NCBI GenBank assembly: GCA_040414495.1
Contig: JBEDUI010000195.1
Coordinates: forward strand, 1 to 42,148
From: DATAVB01 sp040414495
GTDB lineage: Bacteria > Actinomycetota > Actinomycetes > Mycobacteriales > QHCD01
Reading direction: 5' to 3'
DNA: 42,148 nt
Each line of letters opens with the position of its first letter. Within the stretch, counting starts at the first letter, position 1. The translations under genes were made by a program, and so were the position numbers. The notes beneath the pieces are model-generated. The model ran no database searches, had not been told where the DNA came from, and saw only the letters and a program-made list of their open reading frames with translations. This document shows, in pieces, positions 32,246-41,257 of this stretch.

Positions 32246-33337
32246 TTATCCGGACGACGCCACGCTCAGCTCGTGATAGGTGGCGACGACCTCACGCACC
32301 GTATCCGCCTCGGTCGGCCAGGTCGCCGCCAACTCCTGCCCGCGGACGGCCAATCGGGCCGCCTCGGCCGGGTCATCGAGCAACGTGGAAACCGCCCGCG
32401 CCAAGGCATCGCGGTCATCAGGCGGTACCAACAGCGCCCCATCCCGCACCAGCCCCGGCAGTCCACCGACCGTTGTGGTCACCAACGGACGACCGGCCCG
32501 CAACGCCTCCTGCGCGGTCAGCGAACGGGCCTCCCACCGCGAGGGCAACACCACCACATCGGCCACCGCCAGCAACTCGGCCACATCGGTCCGCCGACCG
32601 AGCAACCGGACCGGCGCCCGTACCGACCGGATCTGATCGCTCAGCTCCGCCTCCAGCGGACCGTCCCCGGCAATGACGACCACTGGCGCCGGATCCCGGT
32701 CGGCCCACCGGGCGGCCGCGTCGATGAGCACGTCGTACCCCTTCTGCGGATGCAGCCGACCAACCGCCAGCACCACCGGGGCATCGCCCACGCCGAGCAC
32801 GGCCCGGGTCCACGCCGCCGGCTGCGCCGGCTCGGGCAACGGCGGCGCGGCCACCGGACCCAGCCGCACATCCCGCCCGCCGAGCGCCCGGACCCGGTCG
32901 ACCAGATCGGTCGAGGCGCCCAGGGTCACGTCAGCGCAGCGCGCCACCACTCGTTCCAGCGGCTGCGCCACCCGGGCCCGCAACCCGGTCGCCAGCACCT
33001 GGTTGTGCCAGGTCACCACGAGCGGGGTACGCCGACCGGTCAGCGCCAGGGCCGACACCAGGCCGGCCCGCAGGCCGTGCGCATGCACCACATCGGCGCC
33101 CCGGACCACGCGACGCAGCCGGGCCACCGCGCGAGCGTCCTTGACCGGCCGTGGCCCGGACGCGATCTGCACCGGCGCGAACCAGGCCCCGACCGCCGTA
33201 AAGCCGAACAGCTCCTCGGTCGCGGCCGGACCGAGCACCGCGACCCGATCGCCGCCGGCCACCAAGGCACGGCTGAGCGAGTGCACGTGCCGGCCGACGC
33301 CGCCCGTGCTGGTCGCCAACACCTGCGCGATCCGCAT
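32246..33337 (-). CDS. GT4-family glycosyltransferase
   Basis: A 363-residue GT-B fold glycosyltransferase. MRIAQVLATSTGGVGRHVHS is the N-terminal glycine-rich acceptor region. VVLAVGRLHPQKGYDVLIDA opens the donor domain, and PSRWEARSLTAQEALRAGRP holds the Ex7E motif typical of GT4, binding the nucleotide-sugar. Donor and acceptor are unknown. It shares one base with the murJ stop (TGATG), so it is coupled to a set of envelope genes; a role in cell-wall or capsule glycan synthesis is likely. Confidence 0.9.
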   Translation of the reverse strand: MRIAQVLATSTGGVGRHVHSLSRALVAGGDRVAVLGPAATEELFGFTAVGAWFAPVQIASGPRPVKDARAVARLRRVVRGADVVHAHGLRAGLVSALALTGRRTPLVVTWHNQVLATGLRARVAQPLERVVARCADVTLGASTDLVDRVRALGGRDVRLGPVAAPPLPEPAQPAAWTRAVLGVGDAPVVLAVGRLHPQKGYDVLIDAAARWADRDPAPVVVIAGDGPLEAELSDQIRSVRAPVRLLGRRTDVAELLAVADVVVLPSRWEARSLTAQEALRAGRPLVTTTVGGLPGLVRDGALLVPPDDRDALARAVSTLLDDPAEAARLAVRGQELAATWPTEADTVREVVATYHELSVASSG

Positions 33338-34938
33338 CAACCCGTCCTCCACCGGAGCAACCGCCGTACGTCCTCGCGGGCCACCACGACCAGCACCAGC
33401 CCGGCGGCCACCAAGGTCACGACACCCACAAGCACACACTGCCCGACGGCCGCGCCGATCCCGCCACCGGCCACGGTGTCGGCGACCAACCGCCCGGCCG
33501 CGCCGGCAACCCCGGCCGCGAGCAATCCCGCCGCCGTCAGCCGAGCCACGCCGCGCAACGCCGAGCTGCCGGCCCGCCGTACCAAGCCGGCCGCCAGCAG
33601 CGCCGCCGCCACGGTCATGCCGATCGTGTTCCCCAACGCCAGCGCCAACACCCGCGAACCAACCGGCAGCGTCAACGCCAACACGACATCGGCCACCACC
33701 ACGACCAGCCAACCGAGCACCGTGCACACCGCCGGTGTCCGGGCGTCGTGCCGGGCGTACAGCGACCGGGACAGCAGCGCCAACAACCCGTACCCGACCA
33801 GACCGGGGGCGAACGCGACGATCCCGCGGGCCAGGTCGGTGACGTCGCCACCCTGACCCACGCCCTGCACCAGTACCCGGGCCACCGGCTCGGCCGCCGC
33901 GACCAGGACCGCCGCCGCCACCAACGTCACCGCGACCAGGACCCGGGTCACCTGACCGGAGGTGCGGGCATACGCGTCCCCGTCGCCCCGGTCCATCGAG
34001 GCCGACAAGCGCGGAAAAGCCGACGTGGCAAGGGGAACAGCCAACGTCGCCCACGGCAACAGGAACACCGTCTGGGCCAACGTGAACACCACGACCGTGC
34101 CGCCGGCCGTGTTCTGGTTGGCCAGCCGCAACGCCACCGCGACCGAGACCTGCTGGGCGACCAGGGCCGACACCCCGGCCGCGGCCAGACGCAACGCCCG
34201 CCGCGCCGCCCCGGGCGGGAACTTGTAGCTCGGCCGCAGCGACACCCCGGCCCGGCGCAACGGGAGCAGCAACGACAGCGACAACACGACGACGCCGAGG
34301 GTCGTACCGACCGACAGCAGCAACTCCGCGCCGCGGCCCAGGTGCGACACCTGCGCCGCCGCGCCCGAGTCGGCCCAATACAACAGGTACGCCGCGATCA
34401 CCACGAGGCTGGACAACAGCGGCGCCAGGGCCGGACCGGCGAAGCGTTCGTGCGCCTGCAGGATTCCGGTGAGTACGACGCCCACCCCGTACAGCACGAT
34501 CTGCGGGGCGAAGACCACCACCATCCGGGCGCCGAGGTCGACCGCGCCGGCGCACCGGCTGCCACCCAGCAGCAGCTCGATGATCGGCCGGGCCAGCAGC
34601 GCGACCAGCAGCGCCAGCGGCACCAGAATGCTGACCGTCCAGGTCAGCAACGCCGAAGCCGAGCGCCGTACCGTCTCCCGGTCCCCGGCGCTCACCGCCC
34701 CGGCCAGCAACGGAACGACCAGGCTGGCCAACGCCCCGCCGGCGACGATCTCGTACAGGATGTTCGGAACGGTGTTCGCGGTCTGGTACGTACTGCCAAC
34801 GCAGGTCGGGCCGACCGCCCGGGCGAACACGACCTGCCGGACGAAGCCGATGACCCGGGCCAGCATTGTGATGGCAGCGATCACCATCGCACCGCGGGCG
34901 ACGGTACGTATGGTCCCGCCCGATACGACTTGCGTCAC
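33337..34938 (-). CDS. murJ: MurJ/MviN-type lipid II flippase family protein
   Basis: A 533-residue polytopic protein with about 14 hydrophobic helices, in the MOP (MATE-like) superfamily. TMLARVIGFVRQVVFARAVG is the classical first-helix signature, and VPNILYEIVAGGALASLVVP matches the conserved PN..R/E..GAL region (often PNxxRxLxxxGAxxxAFVP). It should move lipid-linked wall precursor outward, although this region-specific paralogue may have another lipid substrate, and the usual main MurJ may be elsewhere. The GTG at 34938 overlaps the MraY-fold gene stop. It is the middle of a six-gene leftward operon. Confidence 0.85.
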   Translation of the reverse strand: MTQVVSGGTIRTVARGAMVIAAITMLARVIGFVRQVVFARAVGPTCVGSTYQTANTVPNILYEIVAGGALASLVVPLLAGAVSAGDRETVRRSASALLTWTVSILVPLALLVALLARPIIELLLGGSRCAGAVDLGARMVVVFAPQIVLYGVGVVLTGILQAHERFAGPALAPLLSSLVVIAAYLLYWADSGAAAQVSHLGRGAELLLSVGTTLGVVVLSLSLLLPLRRAGVSLRPSYKFPPGAARRALRLAAAGVSALVAQQVSVAVALRLANQNTAGGTVVVFTLAQTVFLLPWATLAVPLATSAFPRLSASMDRGDGDAYARTSGQVTRVLVAVTLVAAAVLVAAAEPVARVLVQGVGQGGDVTDLARGIVAFAPGLVGYGLLALLSRSLYARHDARTPAVCTVLGWLVVVVADVVLALTLPVGSRVLALALGNTIGMTVAAALLAAGLVRRAGSSALRGVARLTAAGLLAAGVAGAAGRLVADTVAGGGIGAAVGQCVLVGVVTLVAAGLVLVVVAREDVRRLLRWRTG

Positions 34939-35750
34939 TGGGCGGGGCGCCGCCCGGCGGCATCGAGATCCCGCAGCACCGGTGTGGCCGCAATGACCTT
35001 GGAGAAGCTGACCACTTCGCTGGCGGCGGTCAATGCGGCCAGGCCGGCCAGCCACGCCACCCGGCCGCGCGGCGAGGCGCCGGCCGCCAACCGCAATCCC
35101 AGCAACGCGCCAAGCCCATTCGCTCCGGCATCGCCGAGCATGACCTTCTCGCCCAGGTCGTCCGGCAGCAACGCGGTCGCGGCACCGACCGGACCGGCCA
35201 CCAGCCCGCCGTACGGCCCGGACAGCAGCGGCGTGGCCGCGAGCGTGAACGCCTTCAACGCCCGGCCCGGGCGCAGGTCCAACAGGTTGATCAGGTTGGC
35301 CGAGCCGGCGATCACGCCACCGGCCACGACCCGCTGCACCGGCTTACGGGTCACCGCGCCGGCCGCCAGCACGCTGGCCACGCCGATCCCCGCGACCTTC
35401 ACGGCACCGCCCGAAACCCGCCCGGCCGCGAGCGCCCGCACATGGCCGCGGAACCCCTTGTCGGTCGACTCCTCGACCTGCGCACCACGCGAGTCGTCGT
35501 ACCGCCCAACCGCGCCGGCCACCGCACCGACCGCGAGCGCGGCCGCGGCCAGCTTCCGGGTCGGGGCACCGATCGCCGAGGTCGCCGCGCCGGCCAGTAC
35601 CACGGCCGGACCGGCCAGCAGGCTGACCGTCGCGCCGCGGTGGTTGGTCCGGTCCCAGGCGGCGGACCCGCCGGGCGGGCGACGGTTCAGCAGCTGCAGG
35701 GCGCCGCGAGCCAGGGCCCCGCCGGCCAAGCCCAGGGGTAGAGCACTCAC
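34935..35750 (-). CDS. MraY/WecA-fold membrane protein
   Basis: A 271-residue multi-helix protein related to polyprenyl-phosphate sugar-1-phosphate transferases. Family residues occur in order: GRYDDSRG (DD pair), KGFRGHVRAL, NLINLLDLRPGRALK (NLxNLxDGxDG-like), and VMLGDAGANGLGALLG. Typical MraY has about 360 residues and ten helices, so this is a shorter relative. It is found in this position in other actinomycetes but its reaction is not known to me. It overlaps both neighbours by 4 bases (GTG starts), indicating tight coupling to mctB and murJ. Confidence 0.78.
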   Translation of the reverse strand: MSALPLGLAGGALARGALQLLNRRPPGGSAAWDRTNHRGATVSLLAGPAVVLAGAATSAIGAPTRKLAAAALAVGAVAGAVGRYDDSRGAQVEESTDKGFRGHVRALAAGRVSGGAVKVAGIGVASVLAAGAVTRKPVQRVVAGGVIAGSANLINLLDLRPGRALKAFTLAATPLLSGPYGGLVAGPVGAATALLPDDLGEKVMLGDAGANGLGALLGLRLAAGASPRGRVAWLAGLAALTAASEVVSFSKVIAATPVLRDLDAAGRRPAQ

Positions 35751-36685
35751 GAGGTTGTTTGGGGCAGCGGCGAACCGGCGTTGCTGGCGACCCCGAATTG
35801 CCCGGTCGGCTTGCCCTGACCGACCTGCGCCAGGCCGAGCACCGTGACGACCTGGCCGGCCGCGGTGTCGGCGTTGTCCACAGTGGACAGCTTGCCGGAG
35901 AGCCCGTCGTCGGAACGGATAGTGCCGATCAAGCCGTTCGGCTCGGCCGACGCGCTGTTGCCGGCGACCATGACCGCCTTGCTGCGTTCCCCCAGCCCGG
36001 TCGCGAGCGAGGTGAGCATGCCGGTCTCGGCCTTCGGGTTGTCCCCCGACGCCGTCTGGCTGCTGACCATGACCACGTAGCCGGCAGGCTGGATGTTGGT
36101 CTCCTTCAGCCGCACCACGTTCAACGTGCTGAAGCCGGCGAGCACCTGCTGCCGCTCCTCGGTGGTCGGGTCCTTCTGCCCGGGCTTGCCGACCAGTACG
36201 TCGGCCAACAGCGAACCGGCCAGCACGCCGGCGTCGTCGGTGGTCGGCAACCGGAAACCGGCCGGCAGGGCCGAGGTGATGTATTGCTTCATGTCCGCGG
36301 CCCGGCGCGGGTCGACGTAGTCGTCGGTCAGCTTCAACTCGCCGGTGACCGAGGCGCCGGCGGCCTTCAGCTCGTCGGTCACTCCGCTGACGGTGGCATC
36401 GTCGGCCCCGGGTGTCGAGACGACCAGCACGTTATCGCCGGACAGTTTGCCGGCGACCACGGCCGGCCCGACCGCCTTGGCGAACGCGTCCCCGGCGGCC
36501 AACTGCCCCTGCAGCTCACGCGTGTTGGCCTGCAGATTGTGCTTGTCCTTCTGCAGCCCCTTGACCTGGTGCCGCAGATCGGACAGCACCGCGCCGTTGA
36601 GCTGCGTCGTACCGACCACGATTCCCAGCGCCAGGGCCAGGAACACCGAGATGAGCGAAACGATGTGGTAGCGGAAGTCAATCAC
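35747..36685 (-). CDS. mctB: MctB/SteB-like envelope protein
   Basis: A 312-residue protein with one N-terminal membrane helix (YHIVSLISVFLALALGIVVG), then a coiled coil (SDLRHQVKGLQKDKHNLQAN) and a large external domain. This matches Rv1698, described as copper transport protein MctB, and corynebacterial SteB. Ortholog naming is by domain order and location immediately after steA. GTG 36685 (VIDFRYHIVSL) overlaps the steA stop as GTGA. The SteA-SteB pair is linked with cell separation, while copper export is the mycobacterial report; either may apply. Confidence 0.88.
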   Translation of the reverse strand: MIDFRYHIVSLISVFLALALGIVVGTTQLNGAVLSDLRHQVKGLQKDKHNLQANTRELQGQLAAGDAFAKAVGPAVVAGKLSGDNVLVVSTPGADDATVSGVTDELKAAGASVTGELKLTDDYVDPRRAADMKQYITSALPAGFRLPTTDDAGVLAGSLLADVLVGKPGQKDPTTEERQQVLAGFSTLNVVRLKETNIQPAGYVVMVSSQTASGDNPKAETGMLTSLATGLGERSKAVMVAGNSASAEPNGLIGTIRSDDGLSGKLSTVDNADTAAGQVVTVLGLAQVGQGKPTGQFGVASNAGSPLPQTTS

Positions 36686-37866
36686 TTGAACAGACCCTCG
36701 ACCCAGAAGACGAAGCTGTCCCACTTATCGCTGAGGATGTCGAGGTACGTACGTCCCGCCGTCGACACCGCGAGCGCGGCACCGATCGCGATGAGTGCGG
36801 CCAGCACCAACAGCAGCAGTGCTTTGGTGGAGATCCGGCTGCGGTAAAGCCGGCTCACGCCTTTGGCATCGACCAGCTTGCCGCCGACCCGCAACCGAGT
36901 CAGGAACGTCGATGCCATTCCGCCCCGACCCTTGTCGAGGAACTCGACCAGGTTGCTGTGCGTGCCGACCGCGACGATCAGCTCGGCGCCCTTCTCGTCG
37001 GCCAGCAGGATCGCGATGTCCTCGCTGGTGCCGGCGGCCGGGAAGGTCCGCGTCTCCACGCCCAGGTCCTGCACCCGTTCCAGGCCTGGCGCCCGACCGT
37101 CCGGGTACGCGTGCACCACGACCTCGGCCCCGCAGCGCAGCACGTCGTCGCTGACCGAATCCATGTCGCCGACGATCAGGTCCGGGGTGTACCCGGCCTC
37201 GCGCAACGCATCGGCGCCACCGTCGACGCCGATCAGCACCGGCCGGTATTCGCGAATGTACGGCCGCAGCGTGGCCAGGTCCTCTTTGTAGTCGTAGCCA
37301 CGCACCACGACCAGTACGTGCCGGCGCTCCAGCTTTGTCTCGATGTCCGGAACGCCAACGCCGTCGAGCAGCAGGCCGCGTTCCCGCTTCATGTACTCCA
37401 TGGTGTTGGCGGCGAACGCCTCGAGCTGAGTCGCCAGGCCCGCCTTCGCGTCGAGCATCTGCTCGGCGACGCTGGTCTCGTTCTGCGCGGTGCCGGTGCC
37501 GACCACCGTGTCGTCGGCGTACACGGTGTCACCGTCGACGCGGACGGTCGTGCCCTCCTTGACCGCGGAGAAGACCTCGGTGCCGACCGCGTCGATCAGC
37601 GGGATACCGGCCGAGACCACGATCTCCGGGCCGAGGTTCGGGTAACGACCGGAGATGCTCGGCGAGGCGTTGATCACCGCACCGACGCGGGCCGCCACCA
37701 ATGCGTCCGCGCTGACCCGGTCCAGGTCGACATGGTCAATGATCGCAACATCGCCCGGGTTGAGCCTGGCCGTGAGATTCTTTGTTCGCCGATCCAGCCG
37801 GGCCACCCCGACAACGCCTGGTAACTCAGTCGTATTGCGACCGCGACGCAGCGTGGCAAGCTTCAT
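36682..37866 (-). CDS. steA: SteA-like cell-division protein, TPK-related
   Basis: A 394-residue protein matching Rv1697/SteA. The N-terminal half includes GDVAIIDHVDLDRVSADALV and NASPSISGRYPNLGPE. The centre resembles thiamin pyrophosphokinase catalytic folds: VLIGVDGGADALREAG, DLIVGDMDSVSDDVL, GTSEDIAILLADEKGAELIV. One transmembrane helix near the C-terminus (KALLLLVLAALIAIGAALAV) anchors it. I chose ATG 37866 (MKLATLRRGR), matching the usual start. An in-frame ATG at 37977 would add 37 residues and overlap a small ORF upstream. It forms an operon with mctB. Confidence 0.92.
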   Translation of the reverse strand: MKLATLRRGRNTTELPGVVGVARLDRRTKNLTARLNPGDVAIIDHVDLDRVSADALVAARVGAVINASPSISGRYPNLGPEIVVSAGIPLIDAVGTEVFSAVKEGTTVRVDGDTVYADDTVVGTGTAQNETSVAEQMLDAKAGLATQLEAFAANTMEYMKRERGLLLDGVGVPDIETKLERRHVLVVVRGYDYKEDLATLRPYIREYRPVLIGVDGGADALREAGYTPDLIVGDMDSVSDDVLRCGAEVVVHAYPDGRAPGLERVQDLGVETRTFPAAGTSEDIAILLADEKGAELIVAVGTHSNLVEFLDKGRGGMASTFLTRLRVGGKLVDAKGVSRLYRSRISTKALLLLVLAALIAIGAALAVSTAGRTYLDILSDKWDSFVFWVEGLFK

Positions 37867-37973
37867 GGCCCGCATCCTGCCACCGGCAAGTGTGCTTTTC
37901 CGGTACGCCACGCCCTCACCATCCGCGCTCGCCAGACTGGCACACTGCTCGGATCTGGCCGATGCGCGCGTCA

Positions 37974-38165
37974 TCATCGGCCGGCTGTGCGCTCCTTTCG
38001 GTAGAGAATAGTTCCTTTCCGGCCGGCGTGAGCGACACCGTTCGTGAGGCCGGACTGATGCGGCATTTCCGGCGTCCAGATGGGGTGAATCCCCAGCTCA
38101 GAGTGGGTGCGGGGCGCGAACGGCGCGCTGGGACCTTTGTCGTATTTCCGGTCCGAGCTCGTCAC
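37974..38165 (-). CDS. Candidate small protein between recN and steA
   Basis: A 63-codon frame that bridges two core genes exactly. Its GTG overlaps the recN stop as GTGA, and its TGA overlaps the most upstream in-frame steA ATG as ATGA. The product is basic at its end (GRKGTILYRKERTAGR) and has no recognised domain or membrane segment. About 75% of third codon positions are G or C, lower than core genes, and no good ribosome site precedes the GTG. It may be real and coupled, or an accident in the steA leader. Confidence 0.35.
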   Translation of the reverse strand: MTSSDRKYDKGPSAPFAPRTHSELGIHPIWTPEMPHQSGLTNGVAHAGRKGTILYRKERTAGR

Positions 38166-39985
38166 GCTGAGCGACGAGCTCGTTGGGCTTGTTTCCGGGC
38201 GCCGGCCTGAGCGCTCGTCCGTCTCGGCTTCGCCGCGGCTGGCTTCTTCTCGCGTTTGTGCTCGGCCGCGGTCGCCAGCAGCTCCTCGGCGTGTGCCTGG
38301 CCCAGCTCGCTGTCGGCCAGGCCGGCCAGCATCCGGGCCAGCTCGCGGGCCCGTTCGTTCTCGGCCACCGCCCGTACCCCGCTTCGGGTCACCGCGCCGG
38401 AGCGGTCCTTGTCCACCACCAGATGCCGGTCGGCGTAGGCCGCTACCTGCGGCAGGTGAGTCACCACGATGACCTGGTGGTCGCGAGCCAGCACGGCCAG
38501 TCGGCGCCCGACCTCGGCCGCGGCCTGCCCGCCGACGCCGGAGTCGACCTCGTCGAAGACCATCGTCGGCACCGGATCGGACCCGGCGAACACCACCTCG
38601 ACCGCGAGCATCACCCGGGACAGCTCGCCGCCGGAGGCCGCGCGCTGCAGCGGGCGAGCCGGCGCGCCCCGGTGCGGCACCAGGTTGATCGCGATGTCGT
38701 CGAGGCCGTCCGGACTAGCGGTCACCTCGTGCCCGTCGACGATCAGGGTCGCGCCGCCGGTCTCGCCCGGCCGGTGCCGTACGAGGACCTCGATCGCCGC
38801 GTCCGGCATGGCCAGGCCGCCCAGCTCTGCCGTCACCGCCTTGGCGAACCGCGCCGCCGCCTCGGATCGGGCCACGGTCAGCTCGGCACCCAGCTTCGCG
38901 GTCTGGTCGCGGGCAGAGTCCCGGCGCTGCGTCAACGCCGCGATCGCTTCGTCTGACGTATCCAGCTCGGCCAACCGGTCGGCCGAGCGCTGGGCCCAGG
39001 CCAGCACCCCGTCGATGTCCTCGGCGTACTTGCGGGTCAGCGTCTTGAGCGCGGCCCGGCGTTCCTCGACCGCGGCCAGTCGACCCGGGTCAGCATCGAG
39101 CCGCCCGAGATAGCTGGCCAGGTCCGTCGCGATGTCGCTGACCAGGCTGGCCACCTCGCCCAGCCGGTCGTGCAGCACGGTCAGCTCGGCGTCCTCGCCC
39201 TGGCTCAACGCCCGGCGGGCCGCACCCAGTAGCGCGCTGGCGTCGACCGCGTCGCCGGCGGCATCGCTGACCAAAGCCTGGTGCGCGGTTTCGGCAGCTA
39301 CGCGCAGCGCGTCGACGTTGGCCAGCCGCCGGGCCTGCGCGTCCAGCTCCACGTCCTCGGCCGGGGCCGGGTCGACCGCCGCGATCTCCTCCAGGCCGTG
39401 CCGCAGCAGGTCGGCCTCCTGCCGGCGTTCCCGGGTACGGCGCAAGCGGTCGTCGAGGTCGGCGGTGAGGGCGCGCCATTCGGTGAACGCCTCCCGGTAC
39501 CGATCGAGCGCGGTCGCCACCGGCGCGCCGGCGTACCGGTCCAGGGCGTTCCGTTGCTCACCCGGGCGCAACAACGCCAACTGCCCGGACTGACCGTGCA
39601 ACGCCAGCAGCTCGTCGGCCAGCTCACCCAGTACGCCGACCGGTATGGACCGGCCACCCAGGTGCGCCCGCGAGCGTCCCTCGGCGGCCACGGTCCTGGC
39701 CACGATCAGCGTGCCGTCGTCGTCGACCTCGGCCCCGGCGTCCAGCGCGCGCTGCAGCACCGGCGCGGTCGTCGGCAACCGCAGCCGGCCCTCGATCGAG
39801 GCGCGCGCGAGCCCGGTCCGTACGACACCAGCGTCGGCCCGCTCGCCCAGCAACAGCGCGAGCCCGGATACCACCATCGTCTTGCCGGCGCCCGTCTCAC
39901 CGGTGACGACGGTCAGGCCGGGTGCGAACTCGAGCGTCGCGTCCTCGATGACACCGAGCCCACGAATACGCATCTCTTCGAGCAC
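38162..39985 (-). CDS. recN: DNA repair protein RecN
   Basis: A 607-residue SMC-like ATPase acting on double-strand breaks. Walker A is VVTGETGAGKTMVVSGLALL, seen as TGETGAGKTMVVSG. Long coiled coils fill the centre, the ABC signature is ASGGELSRVMLAVEV, and Walker B is TMVFDEVDSGVGGQAA. The C-terminus is an unusually basic Ala/Lys/Arg tail (KREKKPAAAKPRR). I start it at GTG 39985, six bases after a perfect AGGAGG, rather than ATG 39973. A LexA-type box lies about 95 bases upstream, consistent with SOS control. Confidence 0.96.
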   Translation of the reverse strand: MLEEMRIRGLGVIEDATLEFAPGLTVVTGETGAGKTMVVSGLALLLGERADAGVVRTGLARASIEGRLRLPTTAPVLQRALDAGAEVDDDGTLIVARTVAAEGRSRAHLGGRSIPVGVLGELADELLALHGQSGQLALLRPGEQRNALDRYAGAPVATALDRYREAFTEWRALTADLDDRLRRTRERRQEADLLRHGLEEIAAVDPAPAEDVELDAQARRLANVDALRVAAETAHQALVSDAAGDAVDASALLGAARRALSQGEDAELTVLHDRLGEVASLVSDIATDLASYLGRLDADPGRLAAVEERRAALKTLTRKYAEDIDGVLAWAQRSADRLAELDTSDEAIAALTQRRDSARDQTAKLGAELTVARSEAAARFAKAVTAELGGLAMPDAAIEVLVRHRPGETGGATLIVDGHEVTASPDGLDDIAINLVPHRGAPARPLQRAASGGELSRVMLAVEVVFAGSDPVPTMVFDEVDSGVGGQAAAEVGRRLAVLARDHQVIVVTHLPQVAAYADRHLVVDKDRSGAVTRSGVRAVAENERARELARMLAGLADSELGQAHAEELLATAAEHKREKKPAAAKPRRTSAQAGARKQAQRARRSA

Positions 39986-40310
39986 CGGTGACCTCCTGGG
40001 GTAAGTGCTCGTCCGCCGTGACCCTAGCCGCTGCCCGCAACCGGATCGGTCATTCGGTAGCCGCCACGCCGCATAATTGGAACGAACGTTCGATTGGATC
40101 GCGGTCAGGACCCGCTCGCTGAGCGCCTCCGCGAGCTGTTTCCACAAATTTGAGCGGCTTGACGAACCCGTCTCGATATCCGGGTTCAGCCCCCGTACGG
40201 GTACCGTCCCGCACACCTCTACGGCGGAAGCCGCTCCACGATCCGGCACCGTCCCACGCCCGCAGCCCAGCCGGGCGAGAATCCCGCCGCCGAGCGGTAT
40301 CGCCACCCGC
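39986..40310. other. recN-nadK spacer (325 bp)
   Basis: Apart from the LexA box at 40078-40093 and the recN ribosome site at 39992-39997, I see no gene here. The leftward frames lack starts with ribosome sites. The spacer implies that recN has its own promoter and is not simply read through from nadK. Confidence 0.6.
40078..40093. promoter_or_regulatory. LexA (SOS) box upstream of recN
   Basis: TGGAACGAACGTTCGA differs at one base from the actinobacterial LexA consensus TCGAAC-N4-GTTCGA. It is the only such site I noticed in the window, and recN is a classical LexA target. On the minus strand the box is followed by AATTAT, a possible -10 element. Confidence 0.75.
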
Positions 40311-41222
40311 TCAGCGATGCCGCTCCCGAAACCCATGCGCCGGCAACGCGAACTTGGCCACCAGCCGGTCGGTGAATCGCCGCGGGAACACCCGTACCAC
40401 CCGGACCGGATGGGCGCCGCGGCTGACCTGCAACCGCGACCCGGCCGGCACCGGCACCGTACGACGACCGTCGGCGCACAGCACCGCGTCGTGACCGTCC
40501 GGGGCCAGCCGGACCACCAGGGTCGAATCGGCTGCGGTGACCAGCGGACTCGCGAACAGGGCGTGCGCGTTGTTCGGGACCACGACGATGGCCTCGACCG
40601 AGGGCCACACGACCGGACCACCAGCCGAGAAAGCGTAAGCCGTCGATCCCGTCGGGGTGGCGAACAGCACGCCGTCGCAGCCGAAGCTGGTCAGCGCGTG
40701 GTCGTCGACCTCCAGTACTACCTCGATGACGCGTTCCCGTTGTTGCTTCTCCAGGGACGCCTCGTTCAACGCCCAGGTGTGCACCGGCTCGCCGTCGGGC
40801 GGGTACACGACCGCGTCCAGCGTGAGCCGTTCCTCGACCTGGTAGCTGCGGTCGACCACCCGCTGCAGCGTGTCGGCTACGGCCTCGGGCTCGGTCTCGG
40901 CCAGGAAACCCACCCGGCCCAGGTTGACCCCGAGCAGGGGCGCGCCGGAGGGTCGGGCCAGCTCGGCTGCGCGGAGGAACGTGCCGTCGCCGCCGAGGAC
41001 CAGCACGATCTCCACGCCGGCGGTGGCGTGCTCGTCGGCCGGTACGACCCGCACGCCCTCCACGTGTAGCTCGCGGACCTCCTCGGCCAGCACGAGTACC
41101 TCGAACCCTGCGCTGGCTAGCCGCTCGATCACCGGGCGCGCCAGCTCGACTATGTCGGTGCGGCCGGTGTGGGTCACCAGCAGCGCGCGCCGCACCCCGG
41201 CCCCCGTCGAGTTGTCGTTCAC
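40311..41222 (-). CDS. nadK: NAD kinase
   Basis: A 303-residue cytoplasmic enzyme phosphorylating NAD to NADP, using ATP or polyphosphate. The signatures are VLGGDGTFLRAAEL (GGDGT, with catalytic Asp), GVNLGRVGFLAE, and CDGVLFATPTGSTAYAFSAGG. The start GTG 41222 (MNDNSTGAGVRRALLVTH) is chosen because it yields the typical N-terminus, though GGAGG is 13 bases away; the open frame to 41330 overlaps tlyA. Position between tlyA and recN is conserved. Confidence 0.96.
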   Translation of the reverse strand: MNDNSTGAGVRRALLVTHTGRTDIVELARPVIERLASAGFEVLVLAEEVRELHVEGVRVVPADEHATAGVEIVLVLGGDGTFLRAAELARPSGAPLLGVNLGRVGFLAETEPEAVADTLQRVVDRSYQVEERLTLDAVVYPPDGEPVHTWALNEASLEKQQRERVIEVVLEVDDHALTSFGCDGVLFATPTGSTAYAFSAGGPVVWPSVEAIVVVPNNAHALFASPLVTAADSTLVVRLAPDGHDAVLCADGRRTVPVPAGSRLQVSRGAHPVRVVRVFPRRFTDRLVAKFALPAHGFRERHR

Positions 41223-41257
41223 GTGCGCTTCTCGTCCTCCGATTGTCCCGATCGCTC

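Noticed and set aside
32246..34993. A single 915-codon gene spanning the glycosyltransferase and murJ
   Set aside because: Only the last 363 codons match a family; upstream is a shadow of murJ in another frame. ATG 33337 is the true start.
37990..38120. Riboswitch such as a c-di-AMP (ydaO-type) motif, suggested by GGGGTGAATCCCC
   Set aside because: That string is on the plus strand, where no gene follows, and the other conserved blocks are missing.
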